From NCBI RefSeq assembly GCF_001428255.1, contig NZ_LMRW01000025.1, positions 186,001-250,000 on the forward strand: a DNA stretch of 64,000 nt, in the 5' to 3' direction. Positions within the stretch are counted from its first letter, which is position 1. The number at the start of each line of letters is the position of its first letter. This document shows, in pieces, positions 18,241 to 26,997 of this stretch. A program made the translations under genes and the position numbers. This stretch comes from Agromyces sp. Soil535 (GTDB taxonomy: Bacteria; Actinomycetota; Actinomycetes; Actinomycetales; Microbacteriaceae). The notes beneath the pieces were generated by a model. The model was not told the origin of the DNA, did not search any database, and saw only the letters and a list, made by a program, of their open reading frames with translations.

Positions 18241-19218
18241 ATGAAGAAGCTCATCGGAATCGCGGCCGCCGGCGCGATGCTCGTCGCCCTTGCGGGATGC
18301 GCGAGCGGAGGCGCCGCGAGCGAGGGCCCCAAGCCGCTCGACGAGCTCGTCGTCGGCTTCGCCCAGGTCGGCGCGGAGTCGGGCTGGCGCACCGCGAACA
18401 CGAAGGACATCCAGGCGTCCTTCGAGGAGGCGGGCATCGAGCTCAAGTTCTCCGACGCCCAGCAGAAGCAGGAGAACCAGATCAAGGCGATCCGCTCCTA
18501 CATCCAGCAGCAGGTCGACGTGATCGCGTTCTCTCCGGTCGTCGAGACCGGCTGGGACGCCGTGCTCAACGAGGCCAAGGCCGCCGGCATCCCCGTCGTG
18601 CTCACCGACCGTGCTGTGGACTCGAAGGACGAGTCGCTCTACGAGTCGTTCCTCGGCTCCGACTTCATCGTCGAGGGCGAGAAGGCCGGCGCATGGGTAC
18701 TCGAGGAGTTCGCCGACGCAACCGAGCCCGTTGAGATCATCCAGCTCGAGGGCACGACCGGCGCCGCTCCGGCGATCGACCGCGCCGAGGGCTTCGCCGA
18801 GGTCATCGCCGAGAACCCCAACCTCGAGGTCGTCGCGAGCCAGACTGGTGACTTCACTCGTGCCGGTGGCAAGCAGGTCACCGAGGCGCTGCTCAAGTCG
18901 AACCCGGGCGTCGACCTCATCTACGCGCACAACGACGACATGGGCCTCGGCGCGATCGAGGCGATCGAGGCGGCCGGGCTCGTTCCGGGCGTCGACATCA
19001 AGATCCTCACGATCGACGCGGTGAAGGACGGCATGCAGGCCCTCGCCGACGGCAAGATCAACTTCATCGTCGAGTGCTCGCCCCTGCTCGGCAAGCAGCT
19101 CGTCGAGATCGTGAAGCAGATCAACGACGGTGAGACGCCCGAGAAGCGCATCATCACCGAGGAGACCACCTTCACGCAGGAGCAGGCCATCGAGGCGCTG
19201 CCCGACCGCCAGTACTGA
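18241..19218 (+). CDS. ytfQ: YtfQ-type sugar ABC transporter substrate-binding lipoprotein
   Basis: 325 aa from ATG 18241 with AAGGAGG upstream. The lipoprotein signal MKKLIGIAAAGAMLVALAGC ends in the lipobox LAGC at Cys20. The mature protein has the YtfQ hallmarks VGFAQVGAESGWR, KFSDAQQKQENQIKAIRS, SPVVETGWDAVLNEAKAAGI, DESLYESFLGSDF and AHNDDMGLGAIEAI. E. coli YtfQ binds galactofuranose; in this arabinose-rich setting a furanose form of arabinose is equally possible. It is the first gene of ytfQ-ytfR-ytfT-yjfF. Confidence 0.9.
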   Translation: MKKLIGIAAAGAMLVALAGCASGGAASEGPKPLDELVVGFAQVGAESGWRTANTKDIQASFEEAGIELKFSDAQQKQENQIKAIRSYIQQQVDVIAFSPVVETGWDAVLNEAKAAGIPVVLTDRAVDSKDESLYESFLGSDFIVEGEKAGAWVLEEFADATEPVEIIQLEGTTGAAPAIDRAEGFAEVIAENPNLEVVASQTGDFTRAGGKQVTEALLKSNPGVDLIYAHNDDMGLGAIEAIEAAGLVPGVDIKILTIDAVKDGMQALADGKINFIVECSPLLGKQLVEIVKQINDGETPEKRIITEETTFTQEQAIEALPDRQY

Positions 19219-19225
19219 GTTCCGA

Positions 19226-19253
19226 GCGAGCGGATGCCGCGGCATCCGCTCGC
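19226..19253 (+). terminator. Perfect 28-bp palindrome after ytfQ
   Basis: GCGAGCGGATGCC and its exact complement, 8 nt after the ytfQ stop and before ytfR. It likely acts as a partial terminator or 3' stabiliser in the 191-bp gap between binding-protein and ATPase genes. Confidence 0.6.
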
Positions 19254-19409
19254 CGGAGTCTCGGCGGGTGCGTGGTCGTCCAGGCCGCGCACCCGCACCC
19301 CTATCCTCGGAATCGGGACCGCCGCATCCGTCGCACCGCACGAACCACCCGAACCAACCGAGCGGATGCCGCGCCGCAGGCGCGTCCCGCCGACTCGATG
19401 GAGAGCATC

Positions 19410-21071
19410 GTGACCCACCACCCCGACCCAGCACCCGTGATCGAGATGCGCGGCATCTCGATCACGTTCCCCGGCGTCAAGGCGCTCGACGGCGTCGACT
19501 TCCGCATGTTCCCGGGCGAGGTGCACTCGCTCATGGGCGAGAACGGCGCGGGCAAGTCCACGCTCATCAAGGCGCTCACCGGCGTGTACGGCATCGACGC
19601 CGGCACCATCACGCTCGCGGGCGAGCAGGTGTCGTTCAGCGGACCCGCCCAGGCACAGGCATCCGGCATCTCAACGGTGTACCAGGAGGTCAACCTCCTG
19701 CCGAACCTGTCGGTGGCCGAGAACATCATGCTCGGCCGGGAGCCGCGCCGGTTCGGATCGATCGACTGGCGCGCCATGCGCCGACGCTCCGCCGAGCTGC
19801 TCGCGGGCCTGAACCTCGACCTCGACCCGGCGTCGCTCCTCGGCGACCACTCGCTCGCCGTGCAGCAGCTCGTGGCGATCGCCCGCGCCATCGACGTGCA
19901 GGCGAAGGTGCTGATCCTCGACGAGCCCACCTCGAGCCTGGACGCCGACGAGGTCGCCGAGCTCTTCCGCGTCATCCGCTCGCTGAAGGAGCAAGGCGTC
20001 GCGATCCTCTTCGTCTCGCACTTCCTCGACCAGGTGTACGAGATCTGCGACCGCCTCACCGTGCTGCGCAACGGCAAGCTCGTGGGGGAGTACCTGGTCG
20101 AGGAGCTGCTGCGCATCGACCTCGTGCAGAAGATGATCGGCAAGGAGCTCACCGCGCTCGACGACCTCGAGCAGCGCGCGCGGTCGGTCGTCGTCGACGA
20201 GTCGGATGCCGCGCTGTTCGTGAACGCCGCGAAGCTCGGTCGTCGCGGGGCGATCCACCCGGCCGACCTGCCCATCGCGGCGGGCGAGGTCGTGGGCCTC
20301 GCCGGCCTGCTCGGATCGGGCCGCACGGAATTCGCGCGCCTCCTCGGCGGCATCGACCGCGCCGACACGGGAGAGCTGTCGATCGGCGGGAAGCCCACGA
20401 AGCTCCGCACCCCGCGCCAGGCCATCTCCCACCGCATCGCGTTCTCATCGGAGAACCGCCGCGACGAGGGTGTCGTCGGCGACCTCACCGTGCGCGACAA
20501 TGTCGTGCTGGCGTTGCAGGCCGACCGGGGCTGGTTCCGGCCGATCCCCAAGAAGCGGCAGGACGACCTCGCGCAGAGTTACATCCAGGCCCTCAACATC
20601 CGCCCGGGCAACCCAGACGCGCTCGTGCGAAATCTCTCCGGCGGCAACCAGCAGAAGGTACTGCTCGCGCGATGGCTCGCCATCGCACCCCGGCTCCTCA
20701 TCCTCGACGAGCCCACGCGCGGCATCGACATCGGCGCGAAGGCCGAGATCCAGAAGCTCGTCTTCAACCTCGCCGAGAACGGCATGAGCGTGCTGTTCAT
20801 CTCGGCCGAGCTCGAGGAGGTGCTGCGCCTCAGCCACCGCATCGTCGTGCTGCGCGACCGCCACGTCGTCGCCGACCTCGAGAACGACCGGCTCACCGTC
20901 GACTCGCTGCTCGCCCTCATCGCCGACGGCTCCGGTGACGACGATCCGGATGGCACGGATGCCGCGGATGCCGCGGGCACCCCGGACGGCGAACCGGTCG
21001 CCGCGCTCGCCGCGCCCGAGGCATCCGCATCCGATTCCACCACCACCCACTCCACAGGAGGCAGCCGATGA
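19410..21071 (+). CDS. ytfR: YtfR-type sugar ABC transporter ATP-binding protein
   Basis: 553 aa from GTG 19410 (GGAG at 19400-19403; ATG 19398 lacks a site). It has two ATPase modules: Walker [35 protein letters not shown] in the first; [33 protein letters not shown] and [19 protein letters not shown] in the second. The last 50 or so residues (DDDPDGTDAADAAGTPDG...) are an acidic, Ala/Asp/Thr-rich tail absent from E. coli YtfR and largely built from gatgcc codons. The stop overlaps the ytfT start by 4 nt. Confidence 0.9.
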   Translation: MTHHPDPAPVIEMRGISITFPGVKALDGVDFRMFPGEVHSLMGENGAGKSTLIKALTGVYGIDAGTITLAGEQVSFSGPAQAQASGISTVYQEVNLLPNLSVAENIMLGREPRRFGSIDWRAMRRRSAELLAGLNLDLDPASLLGDHSLAVQQLVAIARAIDVQAKVLILDEPTSSLDADEVAELFRVIRSLKEQGVAILFVSHFLDQVYEICDRLTVLRNGKLVGEYLVEELLRIDLVQKMIGKELTALDDLEQRARSVVVDESDAALFVNAAKLGRRGAIHPADLPIAAGEVVGLAGLLGSGRTEFARLLGGIDRADTGELSIGGKPTKLRTPRQAISHRIAFSSENRRDEGVVGDLTVRDNVVLALQADRGWFRPIPKKRQDDLAQSYIQALNIRPGNPDALVRNLSGGNQQKVLLARWLAIAPRLLILDEPTRGIDIGAKAEIQKLVFNLAENGMSVLFISAELEEVLRLSHRIVVLRDRHVVADLENDRLTVDSLLALIADGSGDDDPDGTDAADAAGTPDGEPVAALAAPEASASDSTTTHSTGGSR

Positions 21072-22114
21072 GCGCCCTGCTCGCCCGGCTCGTCGCGCAC
21101 CGGCTGTTCTGGCCCGTCGTGATGCTGCTCGTGCTCTTCACGATCAACCTGATCGCGTTCCCCGGCTTCTTCACGGTGACGGTGCGCGACGGGCACCTGT
21201 TCGGGAGCCTGATCGACATCCTGCGCAACGGTGCGCCGACGCTGATCATCGCGGTGGGCATGACCCTCGTCATCGCGACCCGGGGCATCGACCTCTCGGT
21301 CGGCGCGGTCGCCGCGATCGCGGGCGCGGTCGCCTGCTCGATCATCCTCGGGTCGCCCGAGCCGGGCAGCCCGGCCACGGTGGCGGTCGCCGTGACGGTG
21401 GCGCTCCTCATCTCGCTCGTGCTCGGCGTGTGGAACGGATTCCTCGTGGCGGTGCTCGGCATCCAGCCGATCATCGCGACGCTCATCCTCATGACCGCCG
21501 GCCGCGGCGTCGCGATGCTCATCACCGAGGGGCAGATCCTCACGGTGAACAGCCCGCCGTTCAAGGCCCTCGGCTCGGGCTTCTGGCTCGGCATCCCGAT
21601 CGCCGTCATCATCGCGGCCGTCGTGTTCGGCGTCGCCGCGCTCGTCACCCGCCGCACGGCGCTCGGCATGTTCATCGAGTCGGTCGGCATCAACCCCGAG
21701 GCCAGCCGCCAGGCCGGCGTGCGGGCGAGAGGGCTGCTCTTCGTCGTCTACACGTTCAGTGCGTTCTGCGCGGCGATCGCCGGCCTCATCCTCACGGCGA
21801 ACACCGCCGCGGCCGATGCGAACAACACCGGCCTCTTCATCGAGCTCGACGCGATCCTCGCCGTCGTCATCGGCGGCACGTCGCTGGCCGGCGGTCGGTA
21901 CTCGCTCGTCGGCACCCTCGTGGGCGCGCTCGTCATCCAGACGCTCGTCACGACGGTGTACACGGTCGGCATCCCGCCGATCGCGACGATGGTGTTCAAG
22001 GCGGCGGTGGTGACGATCGTGTGCCTGCTCCAGTCGCCCACCACGGCCGACGCGCTGAGCGGGTTCCGACGACGACTGGCCGTGCGAGCCGGCAAGGGGG
22101 TGGCAGCATCATGA
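21068..22114 (+). CDS. ytfT: YtfT-type sugar ABC transporter permease
   Basis: 348 aa, ATG 21068 overlapping ytfR by 4 nt. It is a CUT2 permease with about ten hydrophobic segments and the family stretches GMTLVIATRGIDLSVGAVAAIAG, IGGTSLAGGRYSLVGTLVGALVIQTLVTTVY. It pairs with YjfF as the heteromeric membrane channel. The stop overlaps yjfF by 4 nt. Confidence 0.92.
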   Translation: MSALLARLVAHRLFWPVVMLLVLFTINLIAFPGFFTVTVRDGHLFGSLIDILRNGAPTLIIAVGMTLVIATRGIDLSVGAVAAIAGAVACSIILGSPEPGSPATVAVAVTVALLISLVLGVWNGFLVAVLGIQPIIATLILMTAGRGVAMLITEGQILTVNSPPFKALGSGFWLGIPIAVIIAAVVFGVAALVTRRTALGMFIESVGINPEASRQAGVRARGLLFVVYTFSAFCAAIAGLILTANTAAADANNTGLFIELDAILAVVIGGTSLAGGRYSLVGTLVGALVIQTLVTTVYTVGIPPIATMVFKAAVVTIVCLLQSPTTADALSGFRRRLAVRAGKGVAAS

Positions 22115-23160
22115 CGAAGCTCCTCGAAGCGCCCGAGCGTCCCATCCGCACCGGAGGCCCGGTCGGCCCGCGCCCACGCGCGGGTCTCGCGCGCAGCATC
22201 CGGAACCTGCTCACCAGCCCGAAGTACGGCCCGGTCACGGTGACCGCCGTGCTGTTCGTCGCGATCTTCATCATCGGCGGCGTGCGCTACCGCGGCTTCT
22301 TCTCGGGGCAGGTGTTCCTCAACCTGCTCGTCGACAACTCGTACCTCATCGTGCTCGCGGTGGGCATGACGTTCGTGATCCTCACCGGCGGCATCGACCT
22401 GTCGGTCGGCGCGGTCGTCGCGCTCAGCGGCATGATCGCGGCCAGCCTGCTGCAGACGGGGTGGTCGCCCGCCGCGGTGATCCCGCTCATCCTGGTGCTC
22501 ACGAGCGTGCTCGGGCTGCTGGTGGGGCTCATGATCCACGTCTTCAAGGTGCAGCCGTTCATCGCCACCCTGGCGGCGATGTTCCTCGCGCGAGGCCTCT
22601 GCTACGTCATCAGCCAGAACTCGATCTCGATCACCGACCCGACGTTCGTGCAGCTCGCCGTCGCCCGCATCCCGCTCGGCGGGAACCTCTCGATCACGCC
22701 GAGCGTCATCATCGCGCTCGTGGTCGTCGCGATCGCCGTGTGGGTGCTGCAGGCCACCAGGTTCGGCCGCACCGTCTACGCCATCGGCGGAGGCGAGCAG
22801 AGCGGCCTGCTCATGGGCCTTCCGGTGGCGCGCACCAAGGTGCTCGTGTACGTGATCTCGGGCTTCTGCTCCGGACTCGCCGGCGTGCTCTTCACCTTCT
22901 ACACGCTCTCGGGGTATCCGTTGACCGCGATCGGCACCGAGCTCGACGCGATCGCCGCGGTCGTGATCGGCGGCACGCTGCTCACCGGCGGCTATGGGTT
23001 CGTGCTCGGATCGGTGCTGGGCGTGCTCGTGCTCGGCGTCATCCAGACGATCATCACGTTCGAGGGCACGCTCTCGTCGTGGTGGACGAAGATCTTCATC
23101 GGCGCCCTGCTGCTCGTCTTCATCATTCTGCAGAAGGTGCTCACCGCCAGAAGACGCTGA
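22111..23160 (+). CDS. yjfF: YjfF-type sugar ABC transporter permease
   Basis: 349 aa, ATG 22111. A basic hydrophilic N-terminus of about 35 residues precedes the first membrane segment (VTVTAVLFVAIFIIGGVRYRGF). GMTFVILTGGIDLSVGAVVALSG and AIAAVVIGGTLLTGGYGFVLGSVLG are the family's conserved loops. The second permease subunit distinguishes this system from the single-permease ChvE-type transporter at 6.7-10.8 kb. Confidence 0.92.
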   Translation: MTKLLEAPERPIRTGGPVGPRPRAGLARSIRNLLTSPKYGPVTVTAVLFVAIFIIGGVRYRGFFSGQVFLNLLVDNSYLIVLAVGMTFVILTGGIDLSVGAVVALSGMIAASLLQTGWSPAAVIPLILVLTSVLGLLVGLMIHVFKVQPFIATLAAMFLARGLCYVISQNSISITDPTFVQLAVARIPLGGNLSITPSVIIALVVVAIAVWVLQATRFGRTVYAIGGGEQSGLLMGLPVARTKVLVYVISGFCSGLAGVLFTFYTLSGYPLTAIGTELDAIAAVVIGGTLLTGGYGFVLGSVLGVLVLGVIQTIITFEGTLSSWWTKIFIGALLLVFIILQKVLTARRR

Positions 23161-23242
23161 GCCTCCGGGGCTCGGACACCCCCGGGCAGGATAATCAACG
23201 AGAACGATCGCGCCGACGGCGCGGGACAGGGGGCGGCACCGA

Positions 23243-24283
23243 GTGAGCGACCGGGACGACAAGGCGCGGGCCGCGACGATCTTCGACGTCGCGCGACTCG
23301 CAGGCGTGTCCCATCAGACCGTCTCGCGCGTGCTCAACGACCTGCCGAACGTGCGGCCCGCCACGCGTGCGCGCGTCGAGCAGGCGATCAAGCAGCTGCG
23401 CTACGTGCCGTCGCCCGCGGCGCGGGCCCTCGTCACGCGCCGCACCCGCACCCTCGGCCTCATCGTCACGGGCGCGCCCGACTACGGCCCCTCGAGCACG
23501 GCCCTGCATTTCAACGAGGCGGCGCGCGACGCCCGGTACGCCGTCATCACGGCGAGTATGCTCGAGACGGATGCCCCGAGCATGCGCTCGGCGGCCGAAC
23601 TGCTCGTGCGCCAGAACGTCGAGGCGATCGTGCTGATCGCCGCGCAGCGTGCGGCGCTCGACGCCCTCGACGGGGTGGAGCTCGGCGTGCCGATCGTCGC
23701 CGTGGCATCCGAGGACCGCGGCGGCATGCACCGCGTCTGGCTCGACCAGTACGCAGGCGCCCGGCTCGCGGTCGAGCACCTCATCGGCCTCGGTCACCGT
23801 GAGATCCGCCACGTCAGCGGCCCGACCAACGCCATGGACGGCGCGGAACGAGTGCGCGGCTGGTCGGCCGTGCTCAGCGAGCACGGGCTGGCGGCGCGTG
23901 AGCCGCTCGTGGGTGACTGGTCGCCGGGCAGCGGATACGTGCACGGACGCACCCTCGCTCGCGACACCGTGATGACGGCGGTATTCGTGTCGAACGACCA
24001 GATGGCGCTCGGCGTGATGCACGCGCTCGCCGAGGCCGGCCTCTCGGTGCCGGGCGACGTGAGTGTCGTCGGATTCGATGACATCCCCGAGGCGGCGCAC
24101 TTCGTGCCGCCTCTCACGACGATTCGCCAGGACTTCGATGCGCTCGGACGTGACGCCATGGCCGGGGTGCTCGCGGTGCTCGGCGACGACGAACGACTGA
24201 TGCCGACGCCGCGCGTGCCCGACCTCATCGTGCGCACGAGCACCGCCGCGCCGAGCATGGAGCGGGTCGCAGTCACGTCCTGA
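23243..24283 (+). CDS. LacI-family transcriptional regulator 3
   Basis: 346 aa from GTG 23243, 82 nt after yjfF, with a possible promoter -10 GATAAT at 23190-23195. Helix-turn-helix TIFDVARLAGVSHQTVSRVLNDLPNV; effector domain VFVSNDQMALGVMHALAEAG and VGFDDIPEAAHFVPPLTTIRQDF. It is closely related to the LacI proteins at 4572 and 15159. By position it probably controls ytfQ through the GTGAGCGCTAAC sites, and perhaps the GH43 gene at 62.6 kb. Confidence 0.9.
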   Translation: MSDRDDKARAATIFDVARLAGVSHQTVSRVLNDLPNVRPATRARVEQAIKQLRYVPSPAARALVTRRTRTLGLIVTGAPDYGPSSTALHFNEAARDARYAVITASMLETDAPSMRSAAELLVRQNVEAIVLIAAQRAALDALDGVELGVPIVAVASEDRGGMHRVWLDQYAGARLAVEHLIGLGHREIRHVSGPTNAMDGAERVRGWSAVLSEHGLAAREPLVGDWSPGSGYVHGRTLARDTVMTAVFVSNDQMALGVMHALAEAGLSVPGDVSVVGFDDIPEAAHFVPPLTTIRQDFDALGRDAMAGVLAVLGDDERLMPTPRVPDLIVRTSTAAPSMERVAVTS

Positions 24284-24411
24284 CGCCGGTCGCGGCTCGA
24301 CGCGGATGTCGCGGCTCGGCGCCGGCGTCTCGGCAGCGCACACGGAGGGGGCAGCGGAGAAATGGCGCGGCCTCTTCCCGCCGGATGCGATCACGTCGAC
24401 GGATGCCTCGT

Positions 24412-24449
24412 GCAGCGCGCCACGATGGGAGCAGCGCGCCATGATGGGA
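24412..24449 (+). repeat. 19-bp tandem duplication in intergenic DNA
   Basis: gcagcgcgccacgatggga (24412-24430) is followed directly by the same unit with one change, gcagcgcgccatgatggga (24431-24449). It lies in a 496-bp gap (24284-24779) without a recognisable gene. Confidence 0.6.
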
Positions 24450-24572
24450 GAGGAGTTCCTCGCTGCAGAACCAGTCCATTTGTCGACGTGTATACCGATT
24501 CTCAGGCGGGACCTCCCGTGCCGACAGAGACGGCCGCCGCCCCGCTCACCGTGACGGCACCGCAGGTCCATC

Positions 24573-24612
24573 GGCGCATCGGCGCTGCGGTACTTCGGTA
24601 CTTCGGCACCCG
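24573..24612 (+). repeat. Second, short 8-bp-period array
   Basis: Five 8-bp units, ggcgcatc, ggcgctgc, ggtacttc, ggtacttc, ggcacccg, of the same family as the large array at 17741-17892. A separate 9-bp unit, gtggcatcc, is repeated three times at 24707-24733 (last copy gtggtatcc). Confidence 0.6.
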
Positions 24613-24779
24613 CGCACGCGGAGAGGCGGTGCCATGAGGAGGGACGGTGGCGGGCGCGCCGCGGACGGGTGACACACCGGGGCGGCTGGCGGGTTCGGCG
24701 GACGCCGTGGCATCCGTGGCATCCGTGGTATCCGCTCAGACCGACACCGCCCGACCTGGAGCCAGCCCGGTGAGCCCCA

Positions 24780-25577
24780 CTAGTCGACGAGGAACTCCGC
24801 GATGGTGAGCGCCATCGTGCGCGGTTCCCACGAGTGGTTCGCCGCGGGGATGGTGCGCGTCTGCGCATTCGGCATCGACGCTACGACGGATACCGCGGCC
24901 GACGTCATGGTGGGCAGCGTCTCCTCGCCGACGAGCGCGAGGGTCGGCGCCGTGATGCTGCGGCAGAGCTCCGCGCGCGGGGCGGATTGCGTCCAGGCGA
25001 GCGACTCGGCGTCGGGCTCGAGGCTCGGCGCGATGTCGAGCATGAGCTGCCACGCGGGGCTCTGCTTGGCGCCGTCCAGCCACTCGCGTGGCATGTCCTC
25101 CATGTAGAACTCGATCGTTCCCGCTCGGTCGCCGGCGGCGATGCGCTCGCGCAGGCCGGCAAGGTACTCGGCGCCCTCGGTGCCGCTCTCCTCGTCGAGC
25201 GGGACCTCGAAGAACACGAGCCGCGACACGGGCAGCCCGGCGGCCGCGGCCGCGAGCGCGATCGACCCGCCCGACGAGTTGCCGAAGAGTGCGACGGCGT
25301 CGTCCGCGCCTTCGGTGAGCGCGTCGGTGAGCGCGCGCAGGTCGTCGATCGTCTGGGCGAGGGTGATCGGGGCATCCGCCGGGCTCTCGCCCCGCCCGCG
25401 GCGGTCGTAGTTCACGACGGTGAACCCGTGGCCGGCGAGCAGGTGCGCCATCTCGACGGTGACGGGGTCGAACCCGCGGAACTGCATCGCCCCGCCGATG
25501 AGGATCACGGGCGGCCCCGACCCCTCGACGTCGTAGGCGATGCGCGTGCCGTCGGCGGATGTCACGAACTCGGTCAT
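24780..25577 (-). CDS. Alpha/beta-fold hydrolase
   Basis: 265 aa, ATG at 25577 behind GAAGGGGG; the open frame extends upstream without family similarity. Alpha/beta hydrolase features are the oxyanion loop ILIGGAMQFRGFDP, YDRRGRGES, nucleophile elbow LFGNSSGGS with the central Ser, and the catalytic His in PAANHSWEPRTM near the C-terminus. The small size and lack of a signal peptide fit a cytoplasmic esterase or haloperoxidase-like hydrolase. The substrate is unknown. Confidence 0.85.
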   Translation of the reverse strand: MTEFVTSADGTRIAYDVEGSGPPVILIGGAMQFRGFDPVTVEMAHLLAGHGFTVVNYDRRGRGESPADAPITLAQTIDDLRALTDALTEGADDAVALFGNSSGGSIALAAAAAGLPVSRLVFFEVPLDEESGTEGAEYLAGLRERIAAGDRAGTIEFYMEDMPREWLDGAKQSPAWQLMLDIAPSLEPDAESLAWTQSAPRAELCRSITAPTLALVGEETLPTMTSAAVSVVASMPNAQTRTIPAANHSWEPRTMALTIAEFLVD

Positions 25578-25871
25578 CGGGCCCCCTTCGCCGCTCGGGC
25601 GACAGGTTACGCCGACCCGGCGACGTCCTCCACCGACGGATGCCGCAGGGCCCCGCACCGCGAAGTGCAGGAACTTTCGCGCGGCACGCCGGGTCACACC
25701 AGGGTGCCGCGCCGGGGTGTCGAGTGGTTCTTCCTGTAGAAGCCGGCTGGCGGATGCCGCGGCAGCCGCGAGGGGGGTCTCGAGACGCCGCTGCGCGGCT
25801 CCTCGACCCGCGTCTGCGACACACGCGCGACGCCCGCAATGTCGGTGGGTAGTGGCATCGTGAGAGTTACA

Positions 25872-26123
25872 ACACCATATGTAGGGGTCGCGGCATCCGG
25901 GAGCCCCAAGGTGTCGGGATTCGCGACACGCCGGGGAATCTGTCCACAGGCGAGATTTTCCGAAGTGGGCGGCCTGTGGATAACCCGCCCGGGCTCCGCG
26001 GGAATCCGCGGGTCACCGGGGCATCCGCCTGGGGATGAACGGTGGAGAAATCGGTGGAAAACTACAGAGATGTAACTACAGCATGTTGTGGCGGTTCAGT
26101 TCCGCAGACACTAGATGTAGTAT
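25872..26123 (+). promoter_or_regulatory. nrd operon control region with NrdR-like and DnaA-like boxes
   Basis: Two NrdR-box-like palindromes, CTACAGCATGTTGTGG (26076-26091) and ACACTAGATGTAGTAT (26108-26123), lie 32 bp centre to centre, the spacing known for paired NrdR sites. The second overlaps a -10 TAGTAT (26118-26123), with TTCAGT (26095-26100) 17 bp upstream as -35. A further similar site, ACACCATATGTAGGGG, is at 25872-25887. TGTGGATAA (25975-25983) is the exact complement of the DnaA box TTATCCACA, and CTGTCCACA (25940-25948) is one base from the mycobacterial form. The DNA from 25578 to 25871 shows no gene. Confidence 0.7.
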
Positions 26124-26196
26124 TGAAGGAACGAATACGCAGTACGGGGGCGGGCTCCTCCGGAGCTCGAGAACACGAAAGAGAACGAGGGGAACC

Positions 26197-26430
26197 ATGA
26201 CGGTCACGGTCTACACCAAGCCTTCTTGCGTCCAGTGCAACGCCACGTATCGCGCGCTCGACAGCAAGGGCATCGAGTACGAAGTGCTCGACCTGTCTGT
26301 CGACGAGAACGCCCTCGCGCAGGTCAAGGAGCTTGGCTACCTGCAGGCCCCGGTGGTCATCACCGACGAAGGCCACTGGTCGGGCTTCCGTCCCGACAAG
26401 ATCGCCGAACTCGCCTCGCGTCTCGCATAG
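26197..26430 (+). CDS. nrdH: NrdH glutaredoxin-like redoxin
   Basis: 77 aa, ATG 26197 after GAGGGGA. It is the thioredoxin-fold electron donor of class Ib ribonucleotide reductase, reduced by thioredoxin reductase. Redox motif CVQC near residue 11-14 and the C-terminal WSGFRPDKI stretch are typical of NrdH. First gene of nrdH-nrdI-nrdE-(GIY-YIG)-nrdF. Confidence 0.97.
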   Translation: MTVTVYTKPSCVQCNATYRALDSKGIEYEVLDLSVDENALAQVKELGYLQAPVVITDEGHWSGFRPDKIAELASRLA

Positions 26431-26554
26431 GCCACTCCGGCCCGGTCCCGAGAGGAGCTGACCTCGGGGTCAGGCCGGAGGCCATCTCGATCTGCACGAC
26501 CTCCTCGATCGGCAGCACTCCCCACGACTATGGGAATCCGGCGAAGGATGCACC

Positions 26555-26992
26555 ATGACGAATCTCGTCTACTTCTCGAGCGTCTCGGGTAACACCAAGC
26601 GCTTCATCGAGAAGCTCGGCCGCCCTGCGACCCGGATTCCGCTTCACGCACGCGAGGATGCCCTCCACGCCGAGGAACCCTACGTGCTCGTCGTACCCAC
26701 CTACGGTGGGGGCGACGGCAAGGGCGCTGTGCCCAAGCAGGTCATCAAGTTCCTGAACGACCCGCAGAACCGCGCACTCATCCGGGGCGTCATCGCCGCG
26801 GGCAACACCAACTTCGGGAAGGCATACGGCCTCGCCGGCGACATCATCGCCGCGAAGACCGGCGTGCCCCACCTCTATCGCTTCGAAGTATTCGGAACCC
26901 CCGACGACGTTCGCGCCGTCAATGAAGGATTGGACGCATTTTGGGTACAACAAGCACAGCGGCGAACTCGGCAGCAGCAGCAGACGGCGTAG
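26555..26992 (+). CDS. nrdI: NrdI flavodoxin-like protein
   Basis: 145 aa, ATG 26555 after GAAGGA. NrdI is the flavoprotein that supplies oxidant to build the Mn(III)2-tyrosyl radical in NrdF. The FMN phosphate loop [15 protein letters not shown] and [17 protein letters not shown] are present. The C-terminus is a glutamine-rich tail ([12 protein letters not shown]). It ends 5 nt before the nrdE ATG. Confidence 0.95.
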   Translation: MTNLVYFSSVSGNTKRFIEKLGRPATRIPLHAREDALHAEEPYVLVVPTYGGGDGKGAVPKQVIKFLNDPQNRALIRGVIAAGNTNFGKAYGLAGDIIAAKTGVPHLYRFEVFGTPDDVRAVNEGLDAFWVQQAQRRTRQQQQTA

Positions 26993-26997
26993 CGCTC

